Positions 46,701 to 57,062 of a DNA stretch of 64,000 nt are shown one piece after another (position 1 is the stretch's first letter; each line of letters begins with the position of its first letter). A program made the position numbers and the translations under genes. The notes beneath the pieces were generated by a model. That model saw only the letters and a program-made list of their open reading frames with translations, had not been told where the DNA came from and ran no database searches. This DNA comes from Schistosoma mansoni (lineage: Eukaryota; Platyhelminthes; Trematoda; Strigeidida; Schistosomatidae), in NCBI RefSeq assembly GCF_000237925.1, contig NC_031495.1:50633925-50697924 (forward strand), read 5' to 3'.

Positions 46701-48697
46701 CATGCACCTGAAGGTAAGTAGTGCTTCAATTATTATGTAGTGATTAGATTAGCAAATTGTGGAGTTTCTGTTAACATTTTGTTTCACACATAGCTCCGTC
46801 TAACTGTTATGTCACATATATTTGTAGCATAACTGTATCCACAGACGTTTATGTAGATGATCGTAATCAGACAGACACTGTGAATTGTACTGTTTGCTTC
46901 AAGTTATTTACTAAGTAATTCATTCATCAATTTGGTTTTATTAGATTTACTTTTCCCTTAAAGTTGATACATTCTAAACAGTTTCACTCTGTAAGAAATC
47001 CCATAAATCATAATGTTCGGTGTTTCTTCAGAACATTTCGGTTGAGGTATTTGTGGTGGTATTTGATGTTTTAGGTTTTTATTAATTTAAAAATAGCCTT
47101 TATTCCACAACTGGTCACAAAGTTATTACATTACAGGACTACTTGGTACTTGTTAACTTGCAAGATTTTTCAATCATATGTATTTTTTATACTGACTTTA
47201 TTCATATTTGAAACCTCAATTATTTGTCGTTATTGTTCAAGAGATTGAAACCTTATCTGAGGACATATTGTCTCCTGATCAGTAAATCTTTAATAGATCT
47301 AGTCATACAATTCAAAACTGTGCAATGCAATCGTTTTGGACGCTTCGTAGTAGAAACCTAAAATATTTTATTGTAAAATTCATGTTATTATTAAACAGCG
47401 TGAGAACTGGTTTCACACTTAGATTCTGAATGGCACGCGATTGAATGTTTTGTGTTTTTGTTACAGCAGCGTTATGTACATTTAAAAACACATGTACTTA
47501 CACCTGTTACCTCTCGTATAAGAGCATAGGCCGCCCACCAGCATTCTCCATCGAACTCTGTCCTCGAAAATCCTTCCCAGTTGTTATTCATTCTTTTGGT
47601 GTATGCCTCCAATTCCCAGCTCAATGTGTTCCTTGGTCTTCCTCTTTTCCTTTTGCCTTCAGGATTCCAAGTTAGCGCTTGCCTCTTGATGCAGTTTGAT
47701 GATTTCCGCAGTGTATGTCCTATCGACTTCCATTGTCTTTTCCTAATTTCCTCTTTAGCTGGAGGCTGGTTTGCTCTCTTCCACAGCAGTATCTGACCAA
47801 TCAACATTGAGTCTCCTGCGTAGACAACTGTTTATGAAAACCTTTACTATTTTGGATGATGATTGTAGTAGTTCTTCATGTTTCAGCTCTGTACGTTCGT
47901 ATTGAAGATTCTAACCTTGATGTTGACTGACAGTTGTTGTGAGTTCTGTGTATTCTTCAACTGTAGACATGCTGCCCTTGCTTTGCTAATCCTTGCATTA
48001 ACATATGCATCAGATCCTCCTTGTTTATCGATGATGCTGCCCAGATATGTGAATATTTCCACCTGTTCCAGAGCCTCTCCATCATGTGTGATAGGGTTGA
48101 TTTTCTCCGTGTTGTATTTGAGGATATTTCTTTTTCACTTGTGTAAGTTGAGGCCTACTGAATGTGTAAATAGAAATATGACCAGTCACGTCACGACTAG
48201 TCTAAATTGGAATATTTTTTCCCTATTACTTCTTCATTTATCTCGTAATTTTGCTGGCCGTTCGAAGTCCCACAATACTGTTATGACTTTTCTAATGTTA
48301 CCCTAGATAAAACCGTCAAGAGTTTTATATAGGCTCTTATTTCTTCCTTAGTAAGTAAAATCGCTAATACTTAAATTTGATTTGTTTGTCACTGGAGTAC
48401 TTAATTACTACATTCAAATTGCTGTTTTTTGTTATTTAGTGATTTGGCCGACTATGCATCGTCATATGTTGTTTTATCCATTTTCTTTATTTTTTGTCTT
48501 TGTGATATTTATTTACAGGAGGTATAGGAGATGCAGTTAGTGCAGCTCTGTCACAATGTGGCATAAAGCATACTGTTCAAAGATTAGCTATCAGAGAAGT
48601 GCCGCGTTCTGGGAAACCAGAAGAATTATTAGCCAAATATGGTATTGATGCCAATGCTATTGTTCGTGCTGTAAAATCATTACTTGGCAAACAATAA
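37100..48697 (+). CDS. TKT: Transketolase
   Basis: Thiamine-diphosphate enzyme of the non-oxidative pentose phosphate pathway, moving two-carbon units between sugar phosphates in the cytosol. Exons: 37100-37182, 37217-37334, 37367-37480, 37510-37799, 39588-39918, 40085-40406, 45633-45847, 46491-46713 and 48519-48697. All junctions are GT/AG with consistent phase, and the sum is 624 residues plus stop (human TKT 623). Seen: AAGSGHPTS, cofactor motif [10 protein letters not shown] to [17 protein letters not shown] with the catalytic Glu, [20 protein letters not shown], and C-terminal [14 protein letters not shown]. The first three introns are 34, 32 and 29 bp; later ones are long and carry SINE, RTE and LTR-like insertions. 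AATAAA overlaps the stop codon and another lies at 48799-48804. No disabling change seen. Confidence 0.97.
37800..38864. other. Intron DNA, nothing recognised
   Basis: First part of transketolase intron 4. No repeat or gene could be named. Confidence 0.5.
38866..38923 (+). mobile_element. Short RTE 3' tail
   Basis: CTGGTCCTACGTTGTAGC followed by TGACTGACTGA matches the tail at 21070-21107. It is a severely 5'-truncated insertion directly adjoining a SINE. Confidence 0.6.
38926..39005 (-). mobile_element. tRNA-derived SINE head
   Basis: The minus strand has an A-box-like TGGTCTGGTGGTTGAGACG (about 38978-38996) and a B-box-like GGCATGAACCCCG (around 38940-38950). It is related to the copies at 21510 and 52800. 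It lies in transketolase intron 4 and is cut short at the RTE tail. Confidence 0.55.
40498..40800 (-). mobile_element. Old copy of the ~550-bp non-autonomous element
   Basis: The sequence aligns in the same orientation as 21740-22018. Blocks include GGGCTGCGATACT, GCCCATGCCCACCATTGGT and CTCCCCTAGG. Divergence is much higher than between the other two copies. Located in transketolase intron 6. Confidence 0.55.
41150..43292 (-). mobile_element. SR2-like RTE LINE, 5' two-thirds
   Basis: On the minus strand: head near 43292 (GCTGCTACCTCGACGTGATGG), 5' region, then endonuclease from about 42643 to 41800 ([34 protein letters not shown], where the usual GDFN reads GDDN, and [14 protein letters not shown]), then the linker and the start of the reverse-transcriptase domain, decayed to about 41150. 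Frameshifts and altered catalytic residues show it is dead. Inserted in transketolase intron 6 on the antisense strand. Confidence 0.85.
43690..43735. repeat. (AT)n microsatellite
   Basis: An uninterrupted TA dinucleotide run of roughly 45 bp, prone to length change and to assembly error. Confidence 0.95.
43745..44033 (-). mobile_element. Candidate solo LTR
   Basis: On the minus strand the segment begins TGTAGGGGCTGGTACT and ends TCTAGAACA. It has the TG...CA edges and an internal AATAAAG after a short TATAAA-like box, as LTRs do. No flanking target-site duplication could be recognised and no internal region adjoins it. A fossil if real. Confidence 0.4.
44040..45630. other. Intron DNA, nothing recognised
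   Basis: The end of transketolase intron 6. A 134-codon frame at 44838-45242 has no motif or splice support. The exon 7 acceptor follows TTTTTTTTCTGAAATAG. Confidence 0.45.
45848..46490. other. Intron DNA, nothing recognised
   Basis: AT-rich intron 7 of transketolase. Confidence 0.6.
47490..48150 (-). mobile_element. RTE-type LINE 3' fragment (family B)
   Basis: On the minus strand: [24 protein letters not shown], then after a disruption [35 protein letters not shown] and a terminal WWAAYALIR. It is the same family as 27640-28655, 5'-truncated and with frame breaks. It sits antisense in transketolase intron 8. Confidence 0.85.
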
Positions 48698-49138
48698 ATG
48701 GTGCATAGTATTATCTTCCGTTTCAATACTTATTGTGATTCAATATTAGGTCAATTTTAATGGATTCAATTCTAATCAGTAATTCTTCACTTCATAACAA
48801 TAAATATTATCATTGCGCTTTCAGTACACATTTGTCTTACCATGTGAATTTTTTTAACTGATTCCTGTTGTTTGTTGTCTGGTTAATTATCTAATTCTTT
48901 AACTTTATTTTGTAGTAATAAAAAATTCTTTCTGTTTTACTTGATATATGCAAATTAAAATAATTAAGATTTCAGTTATGGTAAAAATAAAACGTTAGGT
49001 TAGTTGTTTTTTTTTTAATTAGAACATATAAAACGAACCAATTTCTGTGGAATAATAAAGGCAGCAATTCAACTTGTTTAAATATTACAACAAAATTCAT
49101 ATTGACTGTTTAACTCATGCCACACACACTTTTTTACC

Positions 49139-50060
49139 GGAAAAGTCAGTCAGTCACAACGTAGAACTTCGTACGTACGTACACCAGTTCGAGTTGCCAT
49201 ACCATATTAGCACAGAGATGCAGTTGTCGATTCAAATCTCACAGTGGTAGACTTAGTAAGAGTATAAGCAGTAATCCGAATGATTAGGGTTTGAAGATGC
49301 TATTCAAGAAGTATAATCCAGTGAAATAAATATGGAAAGAGAAAAAAATAGACATGAAGAATTCAGAAGACTAGACTTTTGGAGAACACAAAGAGTGGAT
49401 GCACCTTTGCTATTGCAAACGATTTTGAGCCATGTCATTCAAAGTCTCTAACCATCGGTTGTTATTGTCTCGCGGACCCCAACCAGGTAGTCTACACCTA
49501 CCGACATGGCTCAGTCCACTTGTCAGTGACTTCATGGATTCGTGCCATGTTTTGATCTGGCCGCTCTTTAGCTTTCTTCCAACCTACTCCTACACCATAA
49601 AGCATTGCACGTCGGTGGTTGGGCATACGTAACACATGTCCCAACCATCTCAACTGATGAAGTTTCACTACTTCATCAAACGATTTGCCGTCATTACCTA
49701 GTACCCGTTTCCTAACAATTGCATTACCTACCTGGTGATCCCAGGATATACGAGCAATGCTTCGAAGACACCTATGATCGAATACTAGCAGCCTACGAAT
49801 ATCCTGTACTCTTACTGGCCATGTTTCACAGCAATAAAGTAGGACGGAACGAACTGCTGCACAGTAAACCCGTCCTTTGGTTGTTAGATGGATATCTCGC
49901 CTACTCCATAAATGACGCAAGTTGGCAAATGCTAGACGAGCCTTCTGTATCCGTGCTGAGATCTCGTCACACACCAGACCACAAGGGCTGATGAGACTCC
50001 CGAGATAAATGACCACCAGGGAAAACTTGGTGGTCTAGCTTGAATTGACTCACGCTTTCA
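49139..50060 (-). mobile_element. SR2-like RTE LINE, 3' end
   Basis: The minus strand is nearly identical to 30298-31175. The C-terminal domain is open over 172 codons (49498-50016) with SARIQKARLAF, YCCETWPVRVQDIRR, RWLGHVLRMPNHRR and TDKWTEPCR. It is followed by the same 3' UTR and a (TCAG)n tail at 49139. 5'-truncated. A small perfect hairpin (50011-50035) interrupts the coding region just upstream of the GSLISPCGL block. Confidence 0.88.
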
Positions 50061-50064
50061 ACTA

Positions 50065-50880
50065 TGAAGATGTTAATTATATTCGTAGTCAGAATTTCAA
50101 TGTCAATAACACTATATGTAAGCAAACATGGGTTTTGGAAATCAAGGCAAAGTTGAATATGTGTAGAATGTAATACTGACATATGAAAAGCTTTCAATTC
50201 TGAATAGAAATTGTTTGCTTCGTAGAATATATGTTTATTTCACGAAATAAATGCTTGATTGTATTTGGATTTTTTCACTAAATTAATTTACCAGTATATT
50301 TTCATTTAACAAATGATCTGTTTCGATATACATAACCTTAGATGAGAAAAAACACCGAAAATGAGTAAAGAGGGGTTTGATTTTACTCCAGTAATATTTA
50401 TTACTATCAAGTTGATGTGATGGAATGTAGCACTAATTATCTTAATAAGAGATATAATTCTAGACTTTAAGTATTTAATAAAATATATTTGAAGTAATTA
50501 GTCTCTATGATAAATTTTTATAGTGTAATAATAAGACGAAGATTACCAAAACTATGTAATGTATATATTTGCTCGATACATTTCGAAGAATCTGATCACA
50601 TATATGCTTGTTAAGAACATTTATATATAAGAATAAAAGGTCAACTAGACTAGAAATGAGAGCTATTCAAAACAGTTTGTTCTCACCTAAAATCTACTCT
50701 GGTGACATTAGCTTACTATCCAGAGTGATGAAGTATCAAATTGTTTCTCATATTATTTTCTTTATTTAAAAAAATATTTGAGGTATGTGAACAGTGATAT
50801 TTTCAATCATGAACCAGATACATAAGTTAATATAAAGTGAAATTCCTTTGTGAATTGAATCAAATCTTGATTTGAAAATT
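50065..50880. other. Intergenic DNA, nothing recognised
   Basis: Very AT-rich, no gene seen. Confidence 0.45.
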
Positions 50881-50882
50881 TT

Positions 50883-50935
50883 ACGATTAGCTGAGATTTC
50901 ATATTGTATATAATAATAATATAATCTCAGCTAAT
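50883..50935. repeat. Hairpin-forming inverted repeat
   Basis: ATTAGCTGAGATT and its exact complement AATCTCAGCTAAT are separated by about 25 bp of AT-rich sequence. It lies just outside the outer edge of the large inverted-repeat arm that starts at 50944. Confidence 0.75.
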
Positions 50936-50943
50936 CATAAAAT

Positions 50944-51366
50944 GTGGAACTGCACATTCTTATTACATAGTCTCAGCAACTATTTCAAATGTTATATGTT
51001 AAAAGTGGTTAATCTTTCCATCTGTCACGGCATAATTACTTCAAAATTGTGTCGTTTGTACATTAGAAAGGTCATTCGATAAAGGTCAGAATGATTCGTT
51101 GTAAGATATCACGTTATTATCAATATAATATTAATAAATTAAATGGTATACATAAAATATGTAGAACGAGAATTTCGTCTCGTCAATGGAGAAAATAATA
51201 ACAATGATGATAATAACTTATTGTGAGCATAATATGCATTAGGAGGTGTGTGTTAAGGTAATCGGAGTTTTCAACCTCACGTATGGTGAAGTTCAGACAT
51301 TCCGACGAATATACAATTTAGTCGAGTGTTGTGCTCAGCTTTAAATTAATAAACATTTTATTTAAT
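50944..51366 (+). repeat. Left arm of a ~420-bp inverted repeat
   Basis: It is inverted relative to 55460-55859. The arms are closely similar, with a roughly 20-bp indel near the inner third and a few substitutions. Blocks include TCTCGTCAATGGAGAAAATA and AGTCGAGTGTTGTGCTCAGC. No open frame; the family is unknown to me. Confidence 0.8.
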
Positions 51367-51775
51367 TTTTTTACTAAAAATACAACCAGTTATAATAATT
51401 ATAATATTAATACATTTCATAGCAAATGATTTAGATTAGTTTGGCTCATTTATATGTAAACTTTAATTATTCGGTGATTGAGAGATATTAATCAGATTGA
51501 TGATATTCAAAATTTTTCTACACTGCAAAATTACTTGACGGAGGTGTTCATTTGTAAATTGAATACACGTATCTCGATTTACATAAATATAACAAATAAT
51601 GTATAACATGTGAAATTGTTTCTATGTAATCTGATATGGACGAAGTTTACAAACAATTAAAGAACGCGGTATTCTGTTAGAGCTGAAATTCATTACCATT
51701 TCGCAAGGCTTATGAGAGGATATTGACGTTGGACAAATTGAAAAATTAAATCTTAACTAGCACCACGTTCAATAT

Positions 51776-52330
51776 GTAGCTCCTACCATGACGAGGTGGT
51801 CTGGCTTGCCACCAAATGCCCTGGTACTGCCGATAGTGGCGAGAGTCCACTTGCCCTCTCACAATGCTCTCACTTGGCCACGCGTGTATAGCCTCTGCCA
51901 GCGAACTATTACTCACTGCCTTCTCGTGGCGGGGGTGTTGTTTACGAAATTGAGGAAACAAAAAACGAATGTCCGGCGCTTTAACCGGGTTGGTGGACAT
52001 GGCGAGTCCACCTAGGGGAGTTGGAAAACCCTGATTCCAAACCAATGGTGCACATGGGCTGGCTCCAGTATCCTGAAGGAACAAATGTCGTATGAATCAA
52101 TCGTTGGTCACCGGGTACCATGGGACAACATCTCACGATGCTCCACTGCCTTGTGGATCAGACCTTTAGGTCAAAACCTCCGAGTGTGGCCCTCTAAGAA
52201 AACCACCTGCTTCAGTCTGGGCACCTGGGCAGTATCACAGCCCTCACACAAATCAAATGAGATTTGTGCGAAGCATATATATCTGGTGCCCCTTTGTATC
52301 AATATTTGTATGTTCAAATAAATAAAATAT
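51776..52330 (+). mobile_element. ~550-bp non-autonomous retroelement, complete-looking copy
   Basis: It starts GCTCCTACCATGACGAGGTG, resembling the head of the RTE LINE at 17628 over about 32 nt (roughly five differences). It ends in an AAATAAATAAAATA tail unlike the RTE (CTGA)n tail. Related copies lie at 21740-22018 and 40498-40800 (both minus). The only long frame (minus, 51746-52084) has no known domain. I infer a SINE-like or LINE-derived non-autonomous family. Confidence 0.6.
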
Positions 52331-52332
52331 TG

Positions 52333-52609
52333 GTTGAACTGGACATGCGAAGAGGCTAAACAAAGAAAAATTTGAGTAAAAATACATTGAAGAAGTATTG
52401 AACTTAATCAAACAGATTACACAAAAAGTAGCAGTGATTTGAACTATAAGTTTGCCAATCATTTTTATTTATTATGTTTACTCTTATGATAGTGTGATAG
52501 ATTATTATGAACTAAGAAATCAGACTTTTAGATTATGCGTAATGTTTTTGCACTTTAGCATTGTCGCATTTACATTTTTAAATAACGAACGGGATTGGTG
52601 AATCAAGGA
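52333..52609 (-). pseudogene. Duplicated exon-intron fragment of the gene at 58.5-63.7 kb
   Basis: It matches 61051-61327 over 277 bp with two differences and no indel seen. It includes 23 nt of the coiled-coil gene's exon (first codons CCT CTT CGC ATG TCC), its splice acceptor and 254 bp of intron, in the same orientation. It is stranded about 6 kb downstream of that gene's last exon, directly after the ~550-bp element. It cannot code for anything by itself. Confidence 0.85.
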
Positions 52610-52799
52610 AATTTCAGATGGATTTGAATTTGGATTGAAATTGAAAACGTGTGTTTTAGAATATAAAATTATTTTTAATAAAAGTCAGTTGATAAAACGT
52701 CTGCTGAAAATCATTACGGTAGCCCTCTTCAGGAGAAAATTCTTAGCGACGAAATTCATTAACTCATTCATCAGATATTTGGCTACAAGCCAAACATGA

Positions 52800-52922
52800 A
52801 AAGTGAGGGTTATTGATACTACTCAGTTGCCTAAACCAAAGTAGATGGCGAGGAATTCGAACTTAAGACCTACTAATTAAAAGTCAAACGTCTTGACTAC
52901 CAAGTTGCTACTCTACAAAAGT
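52800..52922 (-). mobile_element. tRNA-derived SINE, diverged copy
   Basis: The minus strand has an A-box-like TAGCAACTTGGTAGTCAAGACG (52889-52910) and a B-box-like GTTCGAATTCC (near 52853-52863). The body block CTACTTTGGTTTAGGCAACT parallels that of the copy at 21510. Confidence 0.55.
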
Positions 52923-53290
52923 GCCTTTTGCCCCTGAATGAGCTTGAATACACAACCGTCCGGTCAACAGAAGAACGCATTAATCTATTGAGTCAATGAT
53001 GAAGTGAGATGTTATAATTGTTTAGAAGATAATAATTATATAAGAACTATTAGTGAAACGGCCTAATTAAAAAGGACTCTAAAAGTGAGAGACACTACTT
53101 TCTAATTCAATAATTGTTAGTCATTTCAACTAGATTGAATAAACAAAAAAGAAACATAAATTAGTGAAAGTACAATCCACAGTTGTTATAGCAACTATTC
53201 TACAATCGATTTCGAATATGGTCAAGCCTTTTTATTAACTTAACATACATCGTCATTTGGATAATAACAATTTGTATATTCGTTTTACTG

Positions 53291-53594
53291 TTATGACCAC
53301 CAGAGCACATGACACTAGCCAAAATGTTGATTGCTTAAGTATCATTTGATGACTCATACTCCTCCCCATATATGTATACACGCAAATCCTATTATCAACT
53401 TCTTTTTTTGCTGTGCCCTTATTCAATTTGACTATAAATTGCCTATGTAATTGCTTGCTCTCTCACTCCTAGCTGCTCGCTGATATCAGCTCACGTGCTT
53501 GTAACCTTCTGGCCTCAGTCGTTTGTCAATAAATTGTAGTTGCCGCTTCTCTTTGCCTTCTGATTTTACGAAACGTTAGGATTGGTATTACAAC
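53291..53594 (+). mobile_element. Candidate solo LTR
   Basis: It begins TGTTATGACCACCAGAGCAC and ends GGTATTACA (a second possible end lies at about 53633). It has AATAAA about 65 bp before the end. This resembles an LTR. No target-site duplication seen. A fossil if real. Confidence 0.45.
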
Positions 53595-53639
53595 GGTTAT
53601 CGAGGTGATCGATTAACGAAGCACGGTATTACATTGTCT

Positions 53640-54545
53640 TTGGGTCATATTTATTGACAAACATTTCAACGCTTATCTTCACAATTCATTCGTAGGCATA
53701 TTTTCATGCACATTTTAAAAATATCGTACAGATAAAAATGAAACTTTAAAGAAATAAGTCTTTAAGAATCCTAATACTATTTTACTGTCAAAATTGTGGT
53801 ATACTCACTAGTAAAATAAGCAGTTAACTTTTTAAGAAAAAATCTGATCTGAAAACAATAGAAATAATAAAACCAGATAGATAAGCATCACTGCGAAAAG
53901 TATGTCTACGTACTGACCTTACTTGTTTATTGTGCTTGTGATAGATAATGACTAGTAGTAACAATGCAGATAAATTGTTTCGGTATTCATGTTCACTAAT
54001 TGCTTGAAAAGGGTTTTCTTAGATGTGCGTTACGTAAAACAATAATTAAGTGAAATTCAATTGAAATAAATAATCTTTTGATGATTTATCGTGTCAACTA
54101 GTCTAAATGTTAATATTTTGTTAATTCAATGTAGTTATTCGTCTAAATAAGTAACCTTGTTAGTTATATTCAATTGGTTCTAGAAATGTTTTTTATTATC
54201 ATAGATACGCCTTTTGACGAAGAGTTTATAGATTATTTTATTAAATTCACATCCGTTCTGATTTTTTTTTCAAGAATTGTTGTTTGGTGGAAAGGTGACA
54301 TAATTGATTTTCTAAGAATTATGCTGCATGTTGTTTGTGCATAATTTTCACATGAACAGTTATGCCTTAATTGACTGTTTAATTATAAACGTTTTATATA
54401 CGAAATCATTACTAATAGAGAAATTTTACAACAGCAGTTTATTAAGGGTAAAGAAATACACAGTTTATCTAACTACGACTTTTATTCCTATTGTTATGAA
54501 AAAAGCCTGTTGGGGGATGATTCGATTCTTAAAAACTATGACTAT
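53640..54545. other. Intergenic DNA, nothing recognised
   Basis: AT-rich; short open frames only. Confidence 0.45.
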
Positions 54546-54550
54546 AGAAA

Positions 54551-55365
54551 GCATTGTGATACCTTGACGTCGTGGTCGGTCTTGCCTATCGTGACGACGC
54601 AGCCGAGCCATATCGGCTGGAACATATATTCCTGTAGGTTCTACCATGTTAAGCAGGTCGGTTGGAGAACGGTAAGACTAAAAGCAGCAACTCAAGGTCT
54701 GAGGGCAAAGTTGTACTGCTGACTGTAGAAAAGTGTGACAGCAATAAGGTGTTTCCCTCGGACAACCAGCATCTGCAACGATGCCGCCATCTCACAAGGA
54801 AGGGTGGGGTTAAGAAAGGTCAACCCTTAAAATGTCACGTCTCACCTTACCTCACGGATTTCCATCTCCGGCGGCAAAGCCCTTTGAAGAAAGGAGCTAA
54901 CACGTCAAGGACCTCCCACAAAAAGGCTGTGCGCGACCAGCCTCAAGCAGTTTTCCCCTGAGCTCTGCGGTCACGCTTCCAGGTCTTTAAGTCCAACTTC
55001 CTTTTCAAGTCCCTCAAGAAATACCCTTCCACGGTGTGGGCACACGGGAAGTGATATTAGCCCTCATACCGGTAACTGCACATGAAACCAAGTTGATCAC
55101 GTTCAAACCCTTCCTACACCCAATCACTCTCGTATCTCTACGTCTAACCCTTATCACCTCGCGCCGCTAGGGCAAACGATTCGAGTACACGGAGCGTACT
55201 CCTTGAATTATATCTTCAAACCATAAACTTTCGGATTACTGCTTATACTCTTACTAACTCTACCACTATCAGATTTGAATCGACACCTGAATCTCTGTGC
55301 TAATGTGGTATGGCAACTCAAACTGATCTACGTATTTACGAATTTCTACGTTGTGACTGATGTAG
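54551..55365 (+). mobile_element. Internally deleted SR2-like RTE derivative
   Basis: The RTE 5' region (54551 to about 55150, parallel to 17630-18200, with CCTTGACGTCGTGGTCGG and the block near 54660) is joined to the RTE 3' tail (about 55205-55365: TATGGCAACTCAAACTG, then TTCTACGTTGTGACTGATG). The whole coding region between is missing. A similar 5'-plus-3' join is seen at 61328-62120. Confidence 0.75.
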
Positions 55366-55459
55366 TTGTATGTTAGTTGATATTAAATTTAAGAGTAGTG
55401 GAGCTAGTTTTCTGTTGTTACTATGTCCTTTCGGATTAAAGTCAACGTTTTAACTAAAT

Positions 55460-55859
55460 ATTAAATAAAAGGTTTATTAATTTAAAGCTGAGCACAACAC
55501 TCGACTAAACTGTATATTCGTCGGAATGTCTGAACTTCACCATACGTGAGGTTGAGAGCTCTCCTAATGCATATTATGCTCACAATAAGTTATCATCATC
55601 ATTGTTATTATTTTCTCCATTGACGAGACGAAATTCTCGTTCTACATATTTTATGTATACCATTTAATTTATTAATATTATATTGATAATAACGTGATAT
55701 CTTACAACGAATCATTCTGACCTTTATCGAATGACCTTTCTAACTTACAAACGACACAATTTCGAAGTAATTATGCCGTGACAGATGGAAAGATTAACCA
55801 CTTTTAACACATAACATTTGAAACAGTTGCTGAGACTGTACTATGTATGTGCAGTTCCA
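55460..55859 (-). repeat. Right arm of the ~420-bp inverted repeat
   Basis: Partner of 50944-51366. Between the arms lie the ~550-bp element, the duplicated exon fragment, a SINE, an LTR candidate and the RTE derivative. Confidence 0.8.
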
Positions 55860-55864
55860 ATTTA

Positions 55865-56920
55865 TCAATAAATTATGCTGTCACTAGGATGGGGTTGGCT
55901 ATAAACAGTAGTCTAGGCCCTATTCTTGCTGACATATTTTTATTCAACTGCCATTTAAGGATCATCAAGTACTGAATTAAAACAATAAACGACTAAAAGC
56001 AGCCCTTAAATCAAATTCCCTGGTTCGAGATTAGTACCAATGTGCACAACACTATGCTCAGTGACACAAACATAGATAATTATCCGTCATTAGTTATCTC
56101 CTAGTGCATACATCATTCTATATGTACATTTTAAAGTGTATAGATTGAAAGATTGGCATCTAATCGTTATGATAGCCATATTCCAAAAAAGCTTACGCAA
56201 CCGAAGAGGAAATTATTTAGTAAATTCAATAACACGCAACCTGCTAGACACTAGACATAATGTGTATCTTTAATGAATGCGTTATTGAAATCCGCAGAAG
56301 CCACAACATTTACAATGCTTTAACCTGACCTTGTATACAAGAAGAGTCGGGAGTAAACATTCAAATGCCTTGGAAAAATTTTGACCACTTATTTTTTAAA
56401 CTGAATGCGATCACAATTCGGTAAGTTGAACTCGTGTAAACTTTCAATTTCTAATAGTTCAGAAATATCATATCAACCAAGAAAATTGATATCAAAATTC
56501 TAGAACTAGAACCTTATGCAGTTATAAAAAGGTTTGCTCCGTCTTCTTATTGTTTTATCAAAATTTACAAAAAGACCATTCTTTTTAAAACGTTAATTAT
56601 TAACTTCTTACAAACTATGCATAACTTATTCAATATCGATTGAAATTAGCACCATGCTCTTAATTGGAAATAATTAAACATACTAACTTCTATGTAGATG
56701 AAGAGAAATCAACGGAATACAATGAATTCGTTGTATTATCTAAATATTGTCGTTCTTGCTTTGTTTGGATTTCTGAAGTGAATAATCCCAGTTATATTTG
56801 TTATTTTTCAAATGAACTCATTGATCTTTGTTAACCTGATTCCAGAGTTATTACTACTGTTAATCGCAAACGATTACGGGTTTCCACACATAAACAATCG
56901 TTTACTATATTTTGAGCAGA
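55865..56920. other. Intergenic DNA, nothing recognised
   Basis: AT-rich, no gene or named repeat seen. Confidence 0.45.
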
Positions 56921-56927
56921 ATGCGGT

Positions 56928-57003
56928 GGTAGCTATCAGTGGAATCCACGATGTGCGTTGTATCCCATTCGGGACGCGTTAGCTGGATGTACCAGGTGTG
57001 AAT
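56928..57003 (-). pseudogene. Decayed hammerhead ribozyme, inverted
   Basis: On the minus strand: ATCCAG, CTAACGC where CTGATGA is expected, stem II GTCCC/GGGAT, ACAA for GAAA, then GTGGATTCCACTG. The stem I and stem II sequence is preserved, but the catalytic core is changed at several positions, so no activity is expected. Confidence 0.65.
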
Positions 57004-57062
57004 GACGAGACGGCGTTTAAAGAAAAAGGTACTGGGTTCGAGTCCCGGAGTGAACATCAACT

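Noticed and set aside
57020-57060. tRNA gene suggested by the B box GGTTCGAGTCC
   Set aside because: No acceptor stem or cloverleaf around it; it fits a SINE internal promoter.
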